Shown: positions 24,970-37,680 of the stretch, one piece after another
Position numbering within the stretch: the first letter of the stretch is position 1
How the letters are laid out: each line of letters starts with the position of its first letter
Source of the DNA: Vespula vulgaris
Taxonomy: Eukaryota > Arthropoda > Insecta > Hymenoptera > Vespidae
Assembly (NCBI RefSeq): GCF_905475345.1
Contig: NC_066592.1
Span: 2,442,501 to 2,506,500, forward strand
Reading direction: 5' to 3'
Length of the DNA: 64,000 bases
Notes under the pieces: generated by a model
Told to the model about the DNA's origin: nothing
Seen by the model: only the letters and a program-made list of their open reading frames with translations
Databases searched by the model: none
Translations under genes and position numbers: made by a program

Positions 24970-26650
24970 CGTCTTAAGGATTTATCTTAAAAAACAATAA
25001 ACACGTGAGAGGAAGATAAGATAATTAATAAGACGTTCGACGTAATTATTCTTTATGATTAATACTCGCAACCGATAATCGTCTAACACCTTTCGCGTAA
25101 TATTATGTAATATTACGAGTAATGATTTTTATTTTATATTTATCCCGACAACAAGGTCAACAAATGTTGGATAAATATCGACATACGATCGAAATCAATA
25201 CGACTTTGTTATGAACTTATCTTCGGTATTCAAAGAAGAGAGATTAAAAAAGATAACGAATCGATCGAATCTAATTCAACATCGCCTAACGTTATTTTTA
25301 TCAACGATATCCAAAACTACATCGTATTAAAATCCTTCCTATTATTATATCGTAACTAGACAACAATGATTCCTTATCGAATATCTATTTATTCTAAAAA
25401 CAATACGACCAATTCGTCTTTAAAACGATTTCTCTTGAGAATTTAGGATTAAGTAGGAGAAAATAAGAGATAAGAGATAACAGATAGTTGAGATAATTAA
25501 TTTACCGTTCGATAGAATTATTCGTAGTATCGTTATCGGTGTCGATTATCAATATCCGCCTAACACGTATTATTTCTAACGAGATGAAGATTTTTATCGT
25601 CGTTATTTACTTTTGCGAACAAGATCAACAAAATAAAATATAAATATGCGTGTCCGTATACGTCTTTTTATTAAATATTTCTCTTGAAAATTTACGAAAG
25701 ACGAGAGGAGCGATTAGATAAATAATATAAGATACATAATTCGTCATCGTGCGTAATTATTTCTATTAATTATCAATGTCAATTAATATCACCTAACACG
25801 TATTATTATATAGAGACGAGGATTTTTATCGGGAATATTTATTCTTCTTACAAGATCAACAAAATAAAATATAAATATCCGATGGATAAAGGCAACCCCG
25901 TCTGTAAGAATTTATCTGGAAATATTTACGAAAGACAAGAGAAGTAAATAATAATTCGTTATCCAATAGTAATTATTCTTATTAATTATCAATGTCAATT
26001 AATATCATCTAAAACATGTTATTACAAAGAGATGACACGATTCTTATCACCTATATTTATTTCTGAAAACGCGAATAACGCGACGAAATAAAATATACAT
26101 GTAAATATGTATACGCGAATAGGCATGTCGACGTTTAAGAATTTTAAGAATTTTTCTCTTGAAAATTTAGGAAATACGAGAGTGACGATAAAGAGATAAA
26201 AAGGATTTAAAAAAAACTGATCGGTCATATAGTTCAGATCGTCTAATCATATACTTATTCAATTAGATAGTCAATTAGAATTATAACGAGGCCGACGATT
26301 TTTATCTCGAACATTTATTTCTTTAAAACGCAGATTCAACAAAAATTTGACAACACGAATATTTCGTTAGGCGAATTTCCCTTGTGAATCTCGCGAAAAT
26401 GTAGGAAATACAAAGGACGAGAGATAAGAGATATAAAAAAAGACCAAAAAAAAAAAAAAATAACGAGAGAAAAAAAAATATCGATCAGATAAAATAATTC
26501 ATCGTCCCGTCAATAATTATCACTGTCAATTATCAATATCACGTAACGCACGCAATCGTGACAACGCGACGACGCGTATATATTCCATATTCGCTTTTTT
26601 TTAAACAAGATCAACGAAATAACGTTTAAACATATAAAGAAATGAAATTA
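24970..26650. repeat. Decayed tandem array, about seven units of ~200-300 bp
   Basis: Anchors recur in order: a CTAACACGT-like word near 25081, 25283, 25558, 25791, 26007, 26241 and 26540. Each is followed by a GATTTTTATC-like word and then by AAGATCAACAAAATAAAATA. Best-matching neighbours are the units near 25551 and 25791, which share long stretches. Spacing averages about 235 bp. The units are too diverged and stop-ridden to code. Confidence 0.75.
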
Positions 26651-27286
26651 TCATCTACTTCAAGATAGATAAACATCGTATACGCCATTAAAAACGATTG
26701 CACATAAAACCCTTTTTAGAGAAATTAACGAAAATAGTAAAACGATAATAAACGTCGATTGAAATAACGATTGAAAATTTATCGTCCCGAAAACGTAATA
26801 CTAAATTATCTCTCCTCCTAATAAAATATAATTATCAACGTTAAACATGTTCCTTTACTAATTGCTTCTTCTAATTACTCGTTAACGACGTTGCTTTCTA
26901 AGATATACGATAATAGAAGAACTATGCAACTGTAAAAATTATAATATTATTTTCCAATGACTATCTCTATTCGTAATAACTTTTCTACTCTTAAGTCGTA
27001 TATCTAACCGTGAAAAATAATCTTTAAGAACAGAGAAAGAAAAAATAAGAAAAAAACGAAAGAAAAAAAGAAAAAGAAAAAGAAATAGTGATGAAAGAGA
27101 AAGAGATGGTTAGATGGATGAACGGAGGGATGGACGGACGGAAAAGAGGGGAGGAAGAGGGTAAACGTCGTATAATAGTATAGGTAACGTAACACCGTTT
27201 CCTCTGACGCGTTAATTAAACGCACGTATACATCCGTATAGCAAGCGTTCAGAGCACAAGCGGCCCGTTCGCCGTACCAATGACCG

Positions 27287-27321
27287 TTTTAGATCTTCTC
27301 TCTCTCTTACTCTCTCTCTCT

Positions 27322-27356
<35 letters not shown>

Positions 27357-27553
27357 GGTAAAGCTGTATTTATACCGGAGGAATATTTACCTAGGAGAGT
27401 ACCAACATTGTACCGTAATTGTACCAACATCGTATAACAAACCGCGTTTACATGTTCGAATGTACGCCGAGCACTTCCGCAAAGTCGCGTATACATCGAA
27501 TGATGACCATTCGTTCTACCTACTCTATCCTCCTTCTCCACCCCCTTTCTACC

Positions 27554-27629
<76 letters not shown>

Positions 27630-27803
27630 CTATCTCCATCTTTCTATCTTTCTCTTTGATGCTGCTGCTGCTGATGCTATTGCTATTGCTGTTGCTGGTG
27701 CTTGGTGCTTTTTGGTTGGCCTACAATTTCATAACGATGTATACACAACAAATCTCCGTGTAATTTATTGCTACCTCACCTCTCTCTCTTTATCGCTCTT
27801 TCA

Positions 27804-27852
<49 letters not shown>
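27287..27852 (+). repeat. Cluster of (CT)n and (TA)n tracts
   Basis: CT runs at 27297-27352, 27557-27592 and 27780-27852, with a TA run at 27593-27627 and a (GCT)n run near 27660. Confidence 0.9.
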
Positions 27853-27861
<9 letters not shown>

Positions 27862-28194
27862 TTCTTTTTTCCGCGATTACGTAAGAGTCCAAGAACGTAT
27901 TCGCAATTATAAAACTATGTAATATTTCCTACGTATTTATGTAAACATATCTATTTCGATACTTGTCGTCGTATCTACTCACGAAGAGAAGATAAATAAA
28001 AATAACAATACAAGGTAATAACAAAATATAAACAAAGTTTGTCCTTTAGAATCGTTAGCTCGTACGGATGTATTTATGTCGAGTTTAGAAGTGGAAGGTC
28101 GAAGAAAATTTCTACGTATTAATATTACGATCAGTATATGTTCGATATACTAATTATTATATTTTACGTTTTAGATATGTACGATATTCGAATT

Positions 28195-28715
28195 TATGTT
28201 CGATATTAATGATTAATAGATATACAAAACAAATAAATCCTATGGGTTCTCATAACTCGGTTTACCTTGAAAAAAGAAAACCTAGATTTCAATATATTAT
28301 TATTAGTATCAAAAACGTATCGTTACGCAAACGTAGAAATTTATGCTCGATGACTAATACATGAAACAAATAAATAAATCCTATGGGTTCTCATTAGTTC
28401 GCTTTTCTAAAAATAATAAATCTAAATTTCCATCGGTATATACCTATAGTATTTTTTATTTCGTTACGCAAACGTCGGAATTCGTGTTCGATGACTAATG
28501 CATTATAACGAACAAATAAATAAATCCTATGGGTTTACCTATAAATTCGGTTTACCTAAAGGAACAAAAAATCCAATCCAAACCTCAACGTATTATCATC
28601 GCTATTACTACATTACACGTATCACTGTCTTACAAATATAATAATCAAATATATTCATCGTTATGCGAAAACCTTGGAATTCGTGTTCTAAATAAATCCT
28701 ACGATGAGTATGTTA
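28195..28715. repeat. Decayed tandem array, ~140-bp unit, three copies plus a partial
   Basis: ACAAATAAATCCTATGGGTT begins copies near 28230, 28366 and 28512, with a partial copy (AAATAAATCCTACGATG) near 28690. Each copy ends with CGTTACGCAAACGT-like and TTCGTGTTCGATGACTAAT-like words. Confidence 0.8.
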
Positions 28716-29413
28716 CGAGTCGATTAATCTAAAAAAAAAAAAAGGAAAAAAAAAGAAAAAGAAAAAGAAAAATCATTCGATAGATTCAAATATCTTAAAA
28801 TAATTACTATTAGAAGATAACTTGGGAGAAGAGAAGTCTGCCGTTGGGCGGTGTCAACGATTTCTTAATTCGACGACATTCTCGTTGCCTAGACGAATGG
28901 AATGGTTCCAAAGGAGACGAGAAAATGACTGAGCGATCATCCATCCTTACCGAGAAGAGATCTTGGACTAGTTCGTACGTACGTACATACGTACACACTT
29001 ACCTACGTGTTCTATTTACGATTTCTCCCTCTCCTCTCTGTATCGCTCTATCCTTCTCTCTCTCTCTCTCTCTCTTTCTCTCTGTATGTCTCTTGTTATC
29101 TCCCCTCCAGCTTCCACTTCGACACGCCTACTATGTTCTTTTCTCGAGGCGACACGTAAAATCAATCATTACGCATGATTTCATAGATATTTACGTGTAT
29201 GTATGTGTGTATGTGTGTACAATCGTATGCAGGAATGTATTTAGAAATAACTCGATTAAGTCCGCACGTGTCTTCATTGATATCAATTCGAACGTGAATA
29301 TTCTAATCTTCTAGTTGAACAAGATCGTCTAAATCTTATTTAAATACGAATCGACGAAATGCGATCGCACGATTTGTCATAGTTAATCGTTTGCTTGATA
29401 TATGTGTATAGAT

Positions 29414-29446
<33 letters not shown>

Positions 29447-29469
29447 TATGATGTATGTATGCACGTAGA

Positions 29470-29900
29470 TATATATGTACATCATTATGCAAATCTATAA
29501 TATGCGTATCAACATGTATGACATATTATCAAAATATGTGTTAAGTAAAATATGTATTATAATGCGGTATAATATATTCATGTGTGTGTGTAATACATAT
29601 ATATACATATAATTGTATATACGTTTATCATATGCAAAACTTGTAATGCGCTTATAAAAAAGTACAACGTATAAATAAAAATTTGTCGGACATAATAAAA
29701 ATATGTATTATAATGCGATATGATATATAAATAAAAAAAAAAAAAACCTTAAAAAAAAAGCTGTAATACCTGTATTAAACACGTATAAATCTGTATTAAA
29801 CTCGGATAAATATGTATCAAGTAAAATATGTATTACAATGTAGATATATAAATATTTAGATAATCTATAGACGCATTTGATTCTACAATATGTATGTTAA
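29470..29900. repeat. Loose tandem repeats, ~125-150 bp
   Basis: AAAATATGTATTATAATGCG recurs near 29547 and 29698, with a variant near 29823, each followed by a GATATATA-like stretch. The intervening sequence is AT-rich and poorly conserved. Confidence 0.5.
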
Positions 29901-30379
29901 GTATAACATATGCTTGATATACATTTTTATTACACGTATATAATATACATAACATTTGACACAAGTATTACAACTTTGCATATGATAAATATACATATCT
30001 ATCTATGTATATACATATACATATATATATAATACATACATATACACATATATATACATATGTTCAATTGGTAAAATTCTCTAAGAGTATAATGACCGAA
30101 TATTTAATTTGATTATCTCTTTCTCTTTCTAATCTCTTTCTTTTGGACCTATGCAATCGGGAAACAAGGGGTTAACTCCAACACAGATATATGTAAACAC
30201 ACACACACACACATCACACCAGGCGCATCCAAGCTCCATTCATAAGCAACCAAACTAAATTTAGAATGTGATAGGAGGGGGAAGGAGGTTGTTTGGTAAT
30301 GTCGTTGCTCTCCCCCTTTGACCCCCGTACCCTGTCTGCTCCAAAGTAAAGGGCACTGCTCCGATGCGTGCTGATCATT

Positions 30380-30387
30380 TGACGTCA
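30380..30387. promoter_or_regulatory. Full CRE palindrome TGACGTCA in a unique island
   Basis: The consensus site lies at the end of a unique GC-richer island (30200-30400) that also carries CTTTGACCCCC and AAAGTAAAGGGCA, half-sites of the kind bound by nuclear receptors. Of the three perfect CREs, this one has the most enhancer-like setting. Confidence 0.28.
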
Positions 30388-30404
30388 GAGTACCAACTCG
30401 AATT

Positions 30405-30451
<47 letters not shown>

Positions 30452-30813
30452 TTCTTTCTCTCTTACCTACCTAAGTATCTATCTATCTCTCTCTCTCTCT
30501 TCTTCTCTATCGGCTTTGTTTCACACCCGTGCCAAGATAACTAGTACCACGAATAGGTTTTCTTTCAACAGGTATATAAAATAATTCATAACTATATATG
30601 CATACATATATATATATATATATATATATCAGACAAAATTTGTATAGTACGTAAATCGATAATAAACTCTCGTCAAAGTTCGACGATCGAATCGAATATT
30701 TATTATATCAGATCGTACGTATAAAAATGTTTTCGCGATGTGGGTCTCACATTCCAACGATTTTAACATACATATGTACATATGCAGATTATTCGAGAAG
30801 TTTATTTCTAAAG

Positions 30814-30819
<6 letters not shown>

Positions 30820-30888
<69 letters not shown>
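30820..30888 (+). repeat. (GA)n microsatellite, ~69 bp
   Basis: Nearly perfect AG run followed by (GACA)n. Confidence 0.95.
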
Positions 30889-30899
<11 letters not shown>

Positions 30900-31639
30900 C
30901 ATAGACAGACAGAAAGAGAGAGAGAGGAAGAAAGGGAGAGTCAAGAAGTCGTGGGAAAAATATTGATAATATTTATATATCGCAACGTAATTCGGAGAAC
31001 TGACAATACTTTTCCATCGGCCTTCTATGATCAAAAAAGAAAATGAAAGAGAGAGAAAGAGAGAGAGAGAGATTCTTAATAGGAGGCAGAAAAAGAAAAA
31101 GAAAGAAAAAAAGAAACGATACGAATGTTAAATGATAAAAATATATAACGTCGTCGTATATAAAGAGAACGGCTTTGGTTGGCCCTCTGGTATCTGGCCG
31201 ATTGATAATTACGTGACCGCATTTTATTTACACGAGCGATAACACGATGACGTCCATGGATAATAGCAACGCGCGTCGGTCGAAACCAAGTGCTATGCAA
31301 TTAACCCCGAACGCAAGAGAGAAAGCAAGTTAGTTTTAGCTTTCGTAAATAAAGAAACATCGAAGAAATAAAAAATGTTTAACAATCGAATTATCGTTAT
31401 GGTGTTTTAACGATTACGTAGATAAGATCGAATTAATAACGATATCTATACCGATTACGTATATGTTTATGATACCATGTCACATAACGCACACACGTTT
31501 ATATATACGTATGCAAATTTTTTTTTTTTTTTTTATTACATCTATAACATTTATTTACCAATATTTATATGACATCAAGTAACGTTTAATCAGATCTAAT
31601 TCAATAAAATTCAATTCCGATCGATCGATCATATTCGAC

Positions 31640-32340
31640 GGATACATCGTAACGATCATTTTTGTCCATTTTTGTGATAATTTTTTGATTGCGACTTGCA
31701 TGCGACTTATCAACGACGAGAGATACAATTATGATCGCTCATTCTATTCAATAGATTCGTAAAAATTATTTGAATCGTTCTTGAACACGTTTTTTGATTG
31801 CAACTTCTTGAAGACTTATCTACGACGAGATACAGTATTATACAATGATGCAATTACGTTCGTTCATTATATTCAAAAGATTCATTAAGATCTTAATAAA
31901 AATTGTAAAGAATTATTTGTAAATTTTTTAATATCATTCATCATGCTAAATGATTTACAAAGTATCCATATAGATATCGTTTGTCAATGTTACAGCCAAT
32001 TTCTTGATTGCAACTTGCAAGGCTTATCTTCTGAGAGATGCAATTATGCAGAGATGTAATTACGTTCATTCATTAAACTGAACGGATTGATAAAAAAATC
32101 ATGAAAAATAGTGCAAATCTTTTAGAAAATTTTAATAACGTTCATTCGTTCCATTCGAGGGATTTATAAAAATCCTTTATAAAAAAAAAGAAAGAAAGAA
32201 AAAGAAAAAGAAAAGAAAAAACGAAAAAAAGAAAAAAAAAGAAAAGAAGATCTTCAAATCATCTCTCGATGTTTAAGAACGCTTTAATTGCAACTTGAAA
32301 AGATCGCTTTAATTGCAAGTTGATTATTAACGACGTTATA
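31640..32340. repeat. Decayed tandem array with TTGATTGCAACTTG core
   Basis: TTTTTTGATTGCGACTTGCA (31681), TTTTTTGATTGCAACTTCTT (31789), TTTCTTGATTGCAACTTGCA (32001) and TTTAATTGCAACTTG (32282) each lead into CTTATC..CGA-GAGATRCA and then TTACGTTCRTTCATT-like words. Copy spacing is 110-280 bp. Confidence 0.65.
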
Positions 32341-33854
32341 CAGAAGGAAAGAAAAAAGCTACGATGTGGAAAAAGAAAAGAAAATAGGGAAAAAAAAAAG
32401 CAAAAAAGAAAAAGAAAAGAAGAGAGAGAGAGAGATGCAATAAAAGGAAGAAACGATGAAGCTTAGAGATTAGAAAAGTCGTTAAAAGGAGAACGAGTTA
32501 AGATTAGTAGGTACACAGACTCTTTTCCTCGATCGTTTTCCCTTTGGAAGGGATGGAATTTTTTTTTCTTTTCTTTTTTTTTCTTTTTTTGTTAACACAG
32601 AGAAAAGAAACACCTACGACGCGAAGACACACAGCATACAAAAAGACACACAGATCCATACATACACACAAGCAAGCACACACATACACGTATTTTTATT
32701 CGTCAAGGCTATCCGTCCCGTCGAATAAAAATATATCGAGCATTGATATTAATATCCCCTCATTTCTGAGACTTTACTCCGACCGGTACGATTATATTCG
32801 CAACTGTGTAAATAATATGGGACGTTCTTTTGATCGTAAAGAAGAAGAAGAAGATGAAGAATAAAAAAGAAAAAAAGAAAAGAAAGAAAGAAAAAAGAAA
32901 TAAGAAGAAGCAAAAAAGACACAAAAAGAAAATAAAAGAAATAAATAAAACCGACTGATTAACACGTTGATTAGAGAACCAGCGTATATATTATAATCAT
33001 AATTTTTTCATAACTTTGTTTCTTTTATTTTTTTCTTTTAATTTTATTATTTTTCTTTTCTTTTTTTTTCTTTTTTTTTTTTGGTAAACACAAGAGATAC
33101 GAAGGCATTATTAATTAAGCACGACGATTACATGAAAGTGTTTTTTAAGTTTGAAAAAAAAAAAGAAGAAAAAAGAGGAACAAAGAAAAGAAGTTCGTCA
33201 CGTAACGCGTACAATCATATCATTGTTATAGAAATGTTACGCGATAAATTAATTTTTTTTTTAATTAAACCTTGGCACCTATACCGATTATCGTAATTAG
33301 CCATCTCGATTATCGCATGTTTTTCTTTTTTCTTTTTTTTTCTTTTTCTTTTTCTTACGACGTTTCTCAGACTTGGAATATTATTAGGAAATATACTTTT
33401 TTTAAGTGTTAACGAAATTTAATTTTTAACGAAGAAACAAAAAGAAAGAAGAAAGGAAGGAAATCATAGCTCGGAAAAATTGAAGGTCGTTTACTAATCG
33501 ACGCTGTTAAGAAATATTCTTAGAGAACAATGAAATAGTATAAAGAAAGATAACAAAAATATAACAATGATTAAAGTTCATCGAGCATCAAATATTCTCG
33601 TAATGTTTCATCTCTCTTTTGATACGAACAAGAAAAAAAAATCCAGAAAATCAGATAAGAAAGATCATCTAAACGACTTAACGTAAAAAAAATTAGACGA
33701 GAAATAGAAGCAAACGAACGAACTCTATTGAATTATTTAAATATAACCCCATAAAAAAGAAAAAAGAAAAAGAAAACAAAATACCAGTTCGCGTAAGAAC
33801 ATTTGATTATAATTGAGAATCATTTAGCTTTATATTTCTGGCAAAAGAGTATAA

Positions 33855-34170
33855 AGATATAAAATAATATCCAACGTGCAATTCGTTTTTATCAACCACT
33901 GTTGTCGCTATTTAACAAGCATCTCTTAATGGTTTGAACAAAAAGAAAATAAAAAAATAAAAGAACCCCCCCCCCCTGAGAAAAAACTCATGATAATCAT
34001 ACAATACAAAGAAATAATTTAGCTCCGTCGTATATATTCGATTAACGAATAAAAATGTAAAACTTAAAATATAACATCCAACTCGAGAATTTAGAACGTG
34101 CAATTTGTTTTTATTAACCACTACTGGGACTATTTAGCAAGTGGGATTTATCTCTTAATGGTTTACAAGC
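33855..34170. repeat. Direct duplication, ~224 bp apart
   Basis: Two copies share GTGCAATTYGTTTTTATYAA, ACCACT, CTATTTARCAAG and ATCTCTTAATGGTTT (starting near 33874 and 34098). An 11-base C run (33966-33976) separates them. Confidence 0.7.
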
Positions 34171-34478
34171 GAATCCATTAAACAAAACGGTTTCGTCTGA
34201 TTCGTGAAACGTGTCTACGAATAAGCTGTGGCTTTCGTCGAGTCAACCGTTCGGGGTGTGTTAAGAAAAGAAGGAAAGAGATAAAGAGATAGAGAGAGGT
34301 TAGTGGTGAGACGAAGGGGTTAGAAAGGATGTGGGATTAAGTAATACGATAAAACCAAAGACAAGAACCCCCGCGACGAGGGGATTAAGTACCCCCATCT
34401 TAAAGTGCCGTTCCTGGTTATCGCAGGGACCAAACGTTAATATCGTTTTCGTTCGAGAACTAAAACAATTTTATCGTC

Positions 34479-34517
<39 letters not shown>

Positions 34518-35736
34518 AATTAACGAAAAGTTAGCACACCGAGTTCGGGTTATTCGTTAACCTTGGATAACCCAATTTTTTTTCTTTTTTCTCTTTTTTC
34601 GCCTTGTCCCAAATGAATCATGCGTTATTTACAAAGTTAAAATTGATTATAATTAATAAACAAATAACAGTGAATACTTAGTGTTTTCTTTGTTTTTCGT
34701 TTCGTTCTATTTTCTCGTCATATATAAAAGTATATAAAGAGGAGCATGTATATAGACGTAATTAGATATAATTTAGATTTGTATTAGAATTGTATTAGTT
34801 ATATCGATGGTAATATGAGAAACGTTAGGGATCAAAGAAATAAAATAAAATATAACTTTTCGAGCGACCCACGTTGCACGATAATAAAATAATAACGTAT
34901 CAACGATAAACTATAAATCTTGAGATATAAATTGATAATTGATATTATTTCGTAATACAAATTTAATATCAGTATAAAAATTAATACAATTTATATATTT
35001 CATTTATCCCATAATTCAACCAAATCTCTATCGTCGCTCGATAACGATCCTCCAACGTTTAAAATCTTTTTGTTCTAATACGATTAAAAAGCTCGATCGA
35101 TTTTAATCATCGCAGAAATTTTTCTTTTTTCCACAGCAGTTTGAATCCTTATACGATCTTATCAAGATCGTATAATCTAACTTTACGTTAAAAACAATGC
35201 ACGTTTTATATTTGATTTTCACTTAAAATAAAACGAAAAATGTTTCTCTCCCTCTCTTTCTCTATCGAAAGTTTAATGACTTTTTGTTTTCTTCTTCTTC
35301 TTCTTTTTTGTCCTTTTTTTCCCTTTTCTTTTTTTCTTTTTTCTTTTCAATATCCTGCGTATGCAAAGACCAAAGATCCTTTGATCCGGTCAGTCTCACG
35401 ATGGTAAAAAAAGAATATTGGAAAACAAGAGCTTTGATACGAGATGCAATCGTACGTCTGGTCTTTGCGAAAGAGAGAAAGAGAGAGAAAGAGAAACAGA
35501 CAGTATTAATAATTCGTTGGTGTTCGGTATAAAACGAACACAGTTGTACTTTGTCGTTCGCGTTGCAAAAAACAACAACAACGCCGACGACAACAAAAAG
35601 CGAAAAACAAAGACATGAAAAAAACGTAGGAAAACGTATGAAGCTGTACCAACGCAATCAACATAATATACGAGGTACGTACGATTGTGTGCATGTACAA
35701 GAAAATGTGACAAAGTAAAAAGGAAAAGAAAATTGA

Positions 35737-35777
<41 letters not shown>

Positions 35778-36761
35778 ATAGAAAAAAAGAAAGTGAACGA
35801 AACGAATGGTTCGACGTTAAAAATAAACGTTATCGTTGATGAACTAAAGCCAAAAAGTTAATTACCCTTCTACGTTTACGCTGAAACGAACGAAAAAAAA
35901 AATAAAAATAGTGAGAGGGAGAGGGAGAGAGAGAGAAAGAGAGAGAGAGAGAGAAGACCGGAAAAGAGTGTCGTCGACGTGACAAAGCACTCGCGAACCC
36001 CATTGACCTCGACGAGTATAAAATTACTCAGTTTTTCTTTTTTATCTGATTAACCCTTTAGCTTGTGAAATAATGTGTGTTTTCGATGAACGGAACACGT
36101 TTACGATGCTCAATATGCTATTTTCGACGGTGCGCGTGTATGTGTATATATATGTGTGTATATATCTGAAAATGAACGTCCATTCTTCATCGAAGTATTA
36201 TACATACGGTAAGCACATATATGTATACGTCGTTCGGAACTAAAAGAAAAAAAAAGAAAAGTCCAATCAACGCGAAAAGAAAAAAAAAAAAAGAAAACTC
36301 CAATCAATCCAAAACTCCAAAGAATTTCAAATACGAAAATTTACACTTGGAACTTGAAAAATCTCGATCGATAATGAAATATATTCTTTAGGGGAGAATT
36401 TTAAAAAAGAAATTTAAATAAGAGGAACGTTCGTCCGTGTCGATTAGATCCTAAAAAAATTTATTAAGTTTCACTATTTTAGATCGAACAATCGATTAAG
36501 AAATTTTTGTATTAGAAACGCCTAAGGAAGAAACAAATAAACAATCGTTAAACTTACATTTTTTGATAACGATAAAAAGTAAAGTATTTTATTTAGTAGT
36601 CTTTTGAAATATTTCACGATATACGAAAAATATATATTATATATAGGAAAATTAAGAAATGTATGTATATATTTATACATCTTCTATTGGTCCTAACAAA
36701 CTAGATATTCAATTGACCCTTAATTTAAAATCAACTTATATGTATGTGCACATACACAAAC

Positions 36762-36792
<31 letters not shown>

Positions 36793-36905
36793 CATATATA
36801 TACATGTACACGTATAAATAAATAGATAAAGTGTGATGGTATGACCCTGAAGGGTTGAAAAATGTTAGAAAACAGTGGAGCGCATCGCCCTTCGGAATTC
36901 GTATT

Positions 36906-37314
36906 CTCCCTCATTCCCTCTCTCTCTTTCTCTCTTTCTCTCTCTCTTTCTCTTTTTCTCTCTCTCTCTCTCTCTCTCTCTTGCTGTATCTTTCTACGTT
37001 GTTGGTTGATAGGATGGCGTGCACCAGTAGTAGAGGGTAGCAAGTAACACAGCAGCAAGAGAAACGGGGCTGGAGAAGGAGGAGGAGAAGAAGGAGGTAG
37101 AGGAGGAGGAGGAGGAAGAGAAGGAGGAGGAGGAGGAGGAGGAGGAGGAGGAGGAGGAGAGTGAGGCGGATGAGAAGGAGGTGGAACGGGAGAAAGAGGG
37201 GAAAAAAGAGGAAGAGACAAGGCGAGACTTTTAGCAACGCGCTGGCGCGAACGTATCGATCAGTGAGAGACGGGGTGGGTAAAGAGAGAGAGAAAGAGGG
37301 AGATAGAGAGAGCA

Positions 37315-37386
<72 letters not shown>

Positions 37387-37503
37387 GCGTCGCAGGATGA
37401 AGAACCATCACCGAGAACGTGGCTTAGTCGAGCATCGTAGGTCGACATTGAAGGCCCGTTTGTGTTTCCCCAATGTGCGATGGATGCTGCCATCTCCGAC
37501 AGT

Positions 37504-37561
<58 letters not shown>

Positions 37562-37680
37562 AGAGAGATGATAGAATGGATTGATAACGTTCTCCCTCCC
37601 TCTCTCTCTCTCTCTCTCATTTCTCTTTCTCTCTCTCTCTCTCTTTCTCTCTCATCTTTCTCTTTCTCTCTCTCTCTATC
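36906..37680. repeat. Compound (CT)n / (GGA)n / (GA)n / (CT)n microsatellite cluster
   Basis: In order: (CT)n 36906-36982, (GGA)n 37080-37160, (GA)n 37262-37383, unique spacer, (GA)n 37503-37570, then (CT)n 37588-37680. The last two are inverted relative to each other and could pair. Open frames here are Arg-Glu or Ser-Leu repeats. Confidence 0.9.
37080..37160 (+). repeat. (GGA)n tract
   Basis: This is a nearly uninterrupted GGA/GAA purine run. On the minus strand it translates as a proline or leucine run, which is not a protein. (GGA)n can form quadruplex or triplex structures. Confidence 0.85.

Noticed and set aside
36720..37411. Two ~166-residue minus-strand frames rich in Pro, Leu and Ser
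   Set aside because: They are translations of (GGA)n and (GA)n repeats in two frames.
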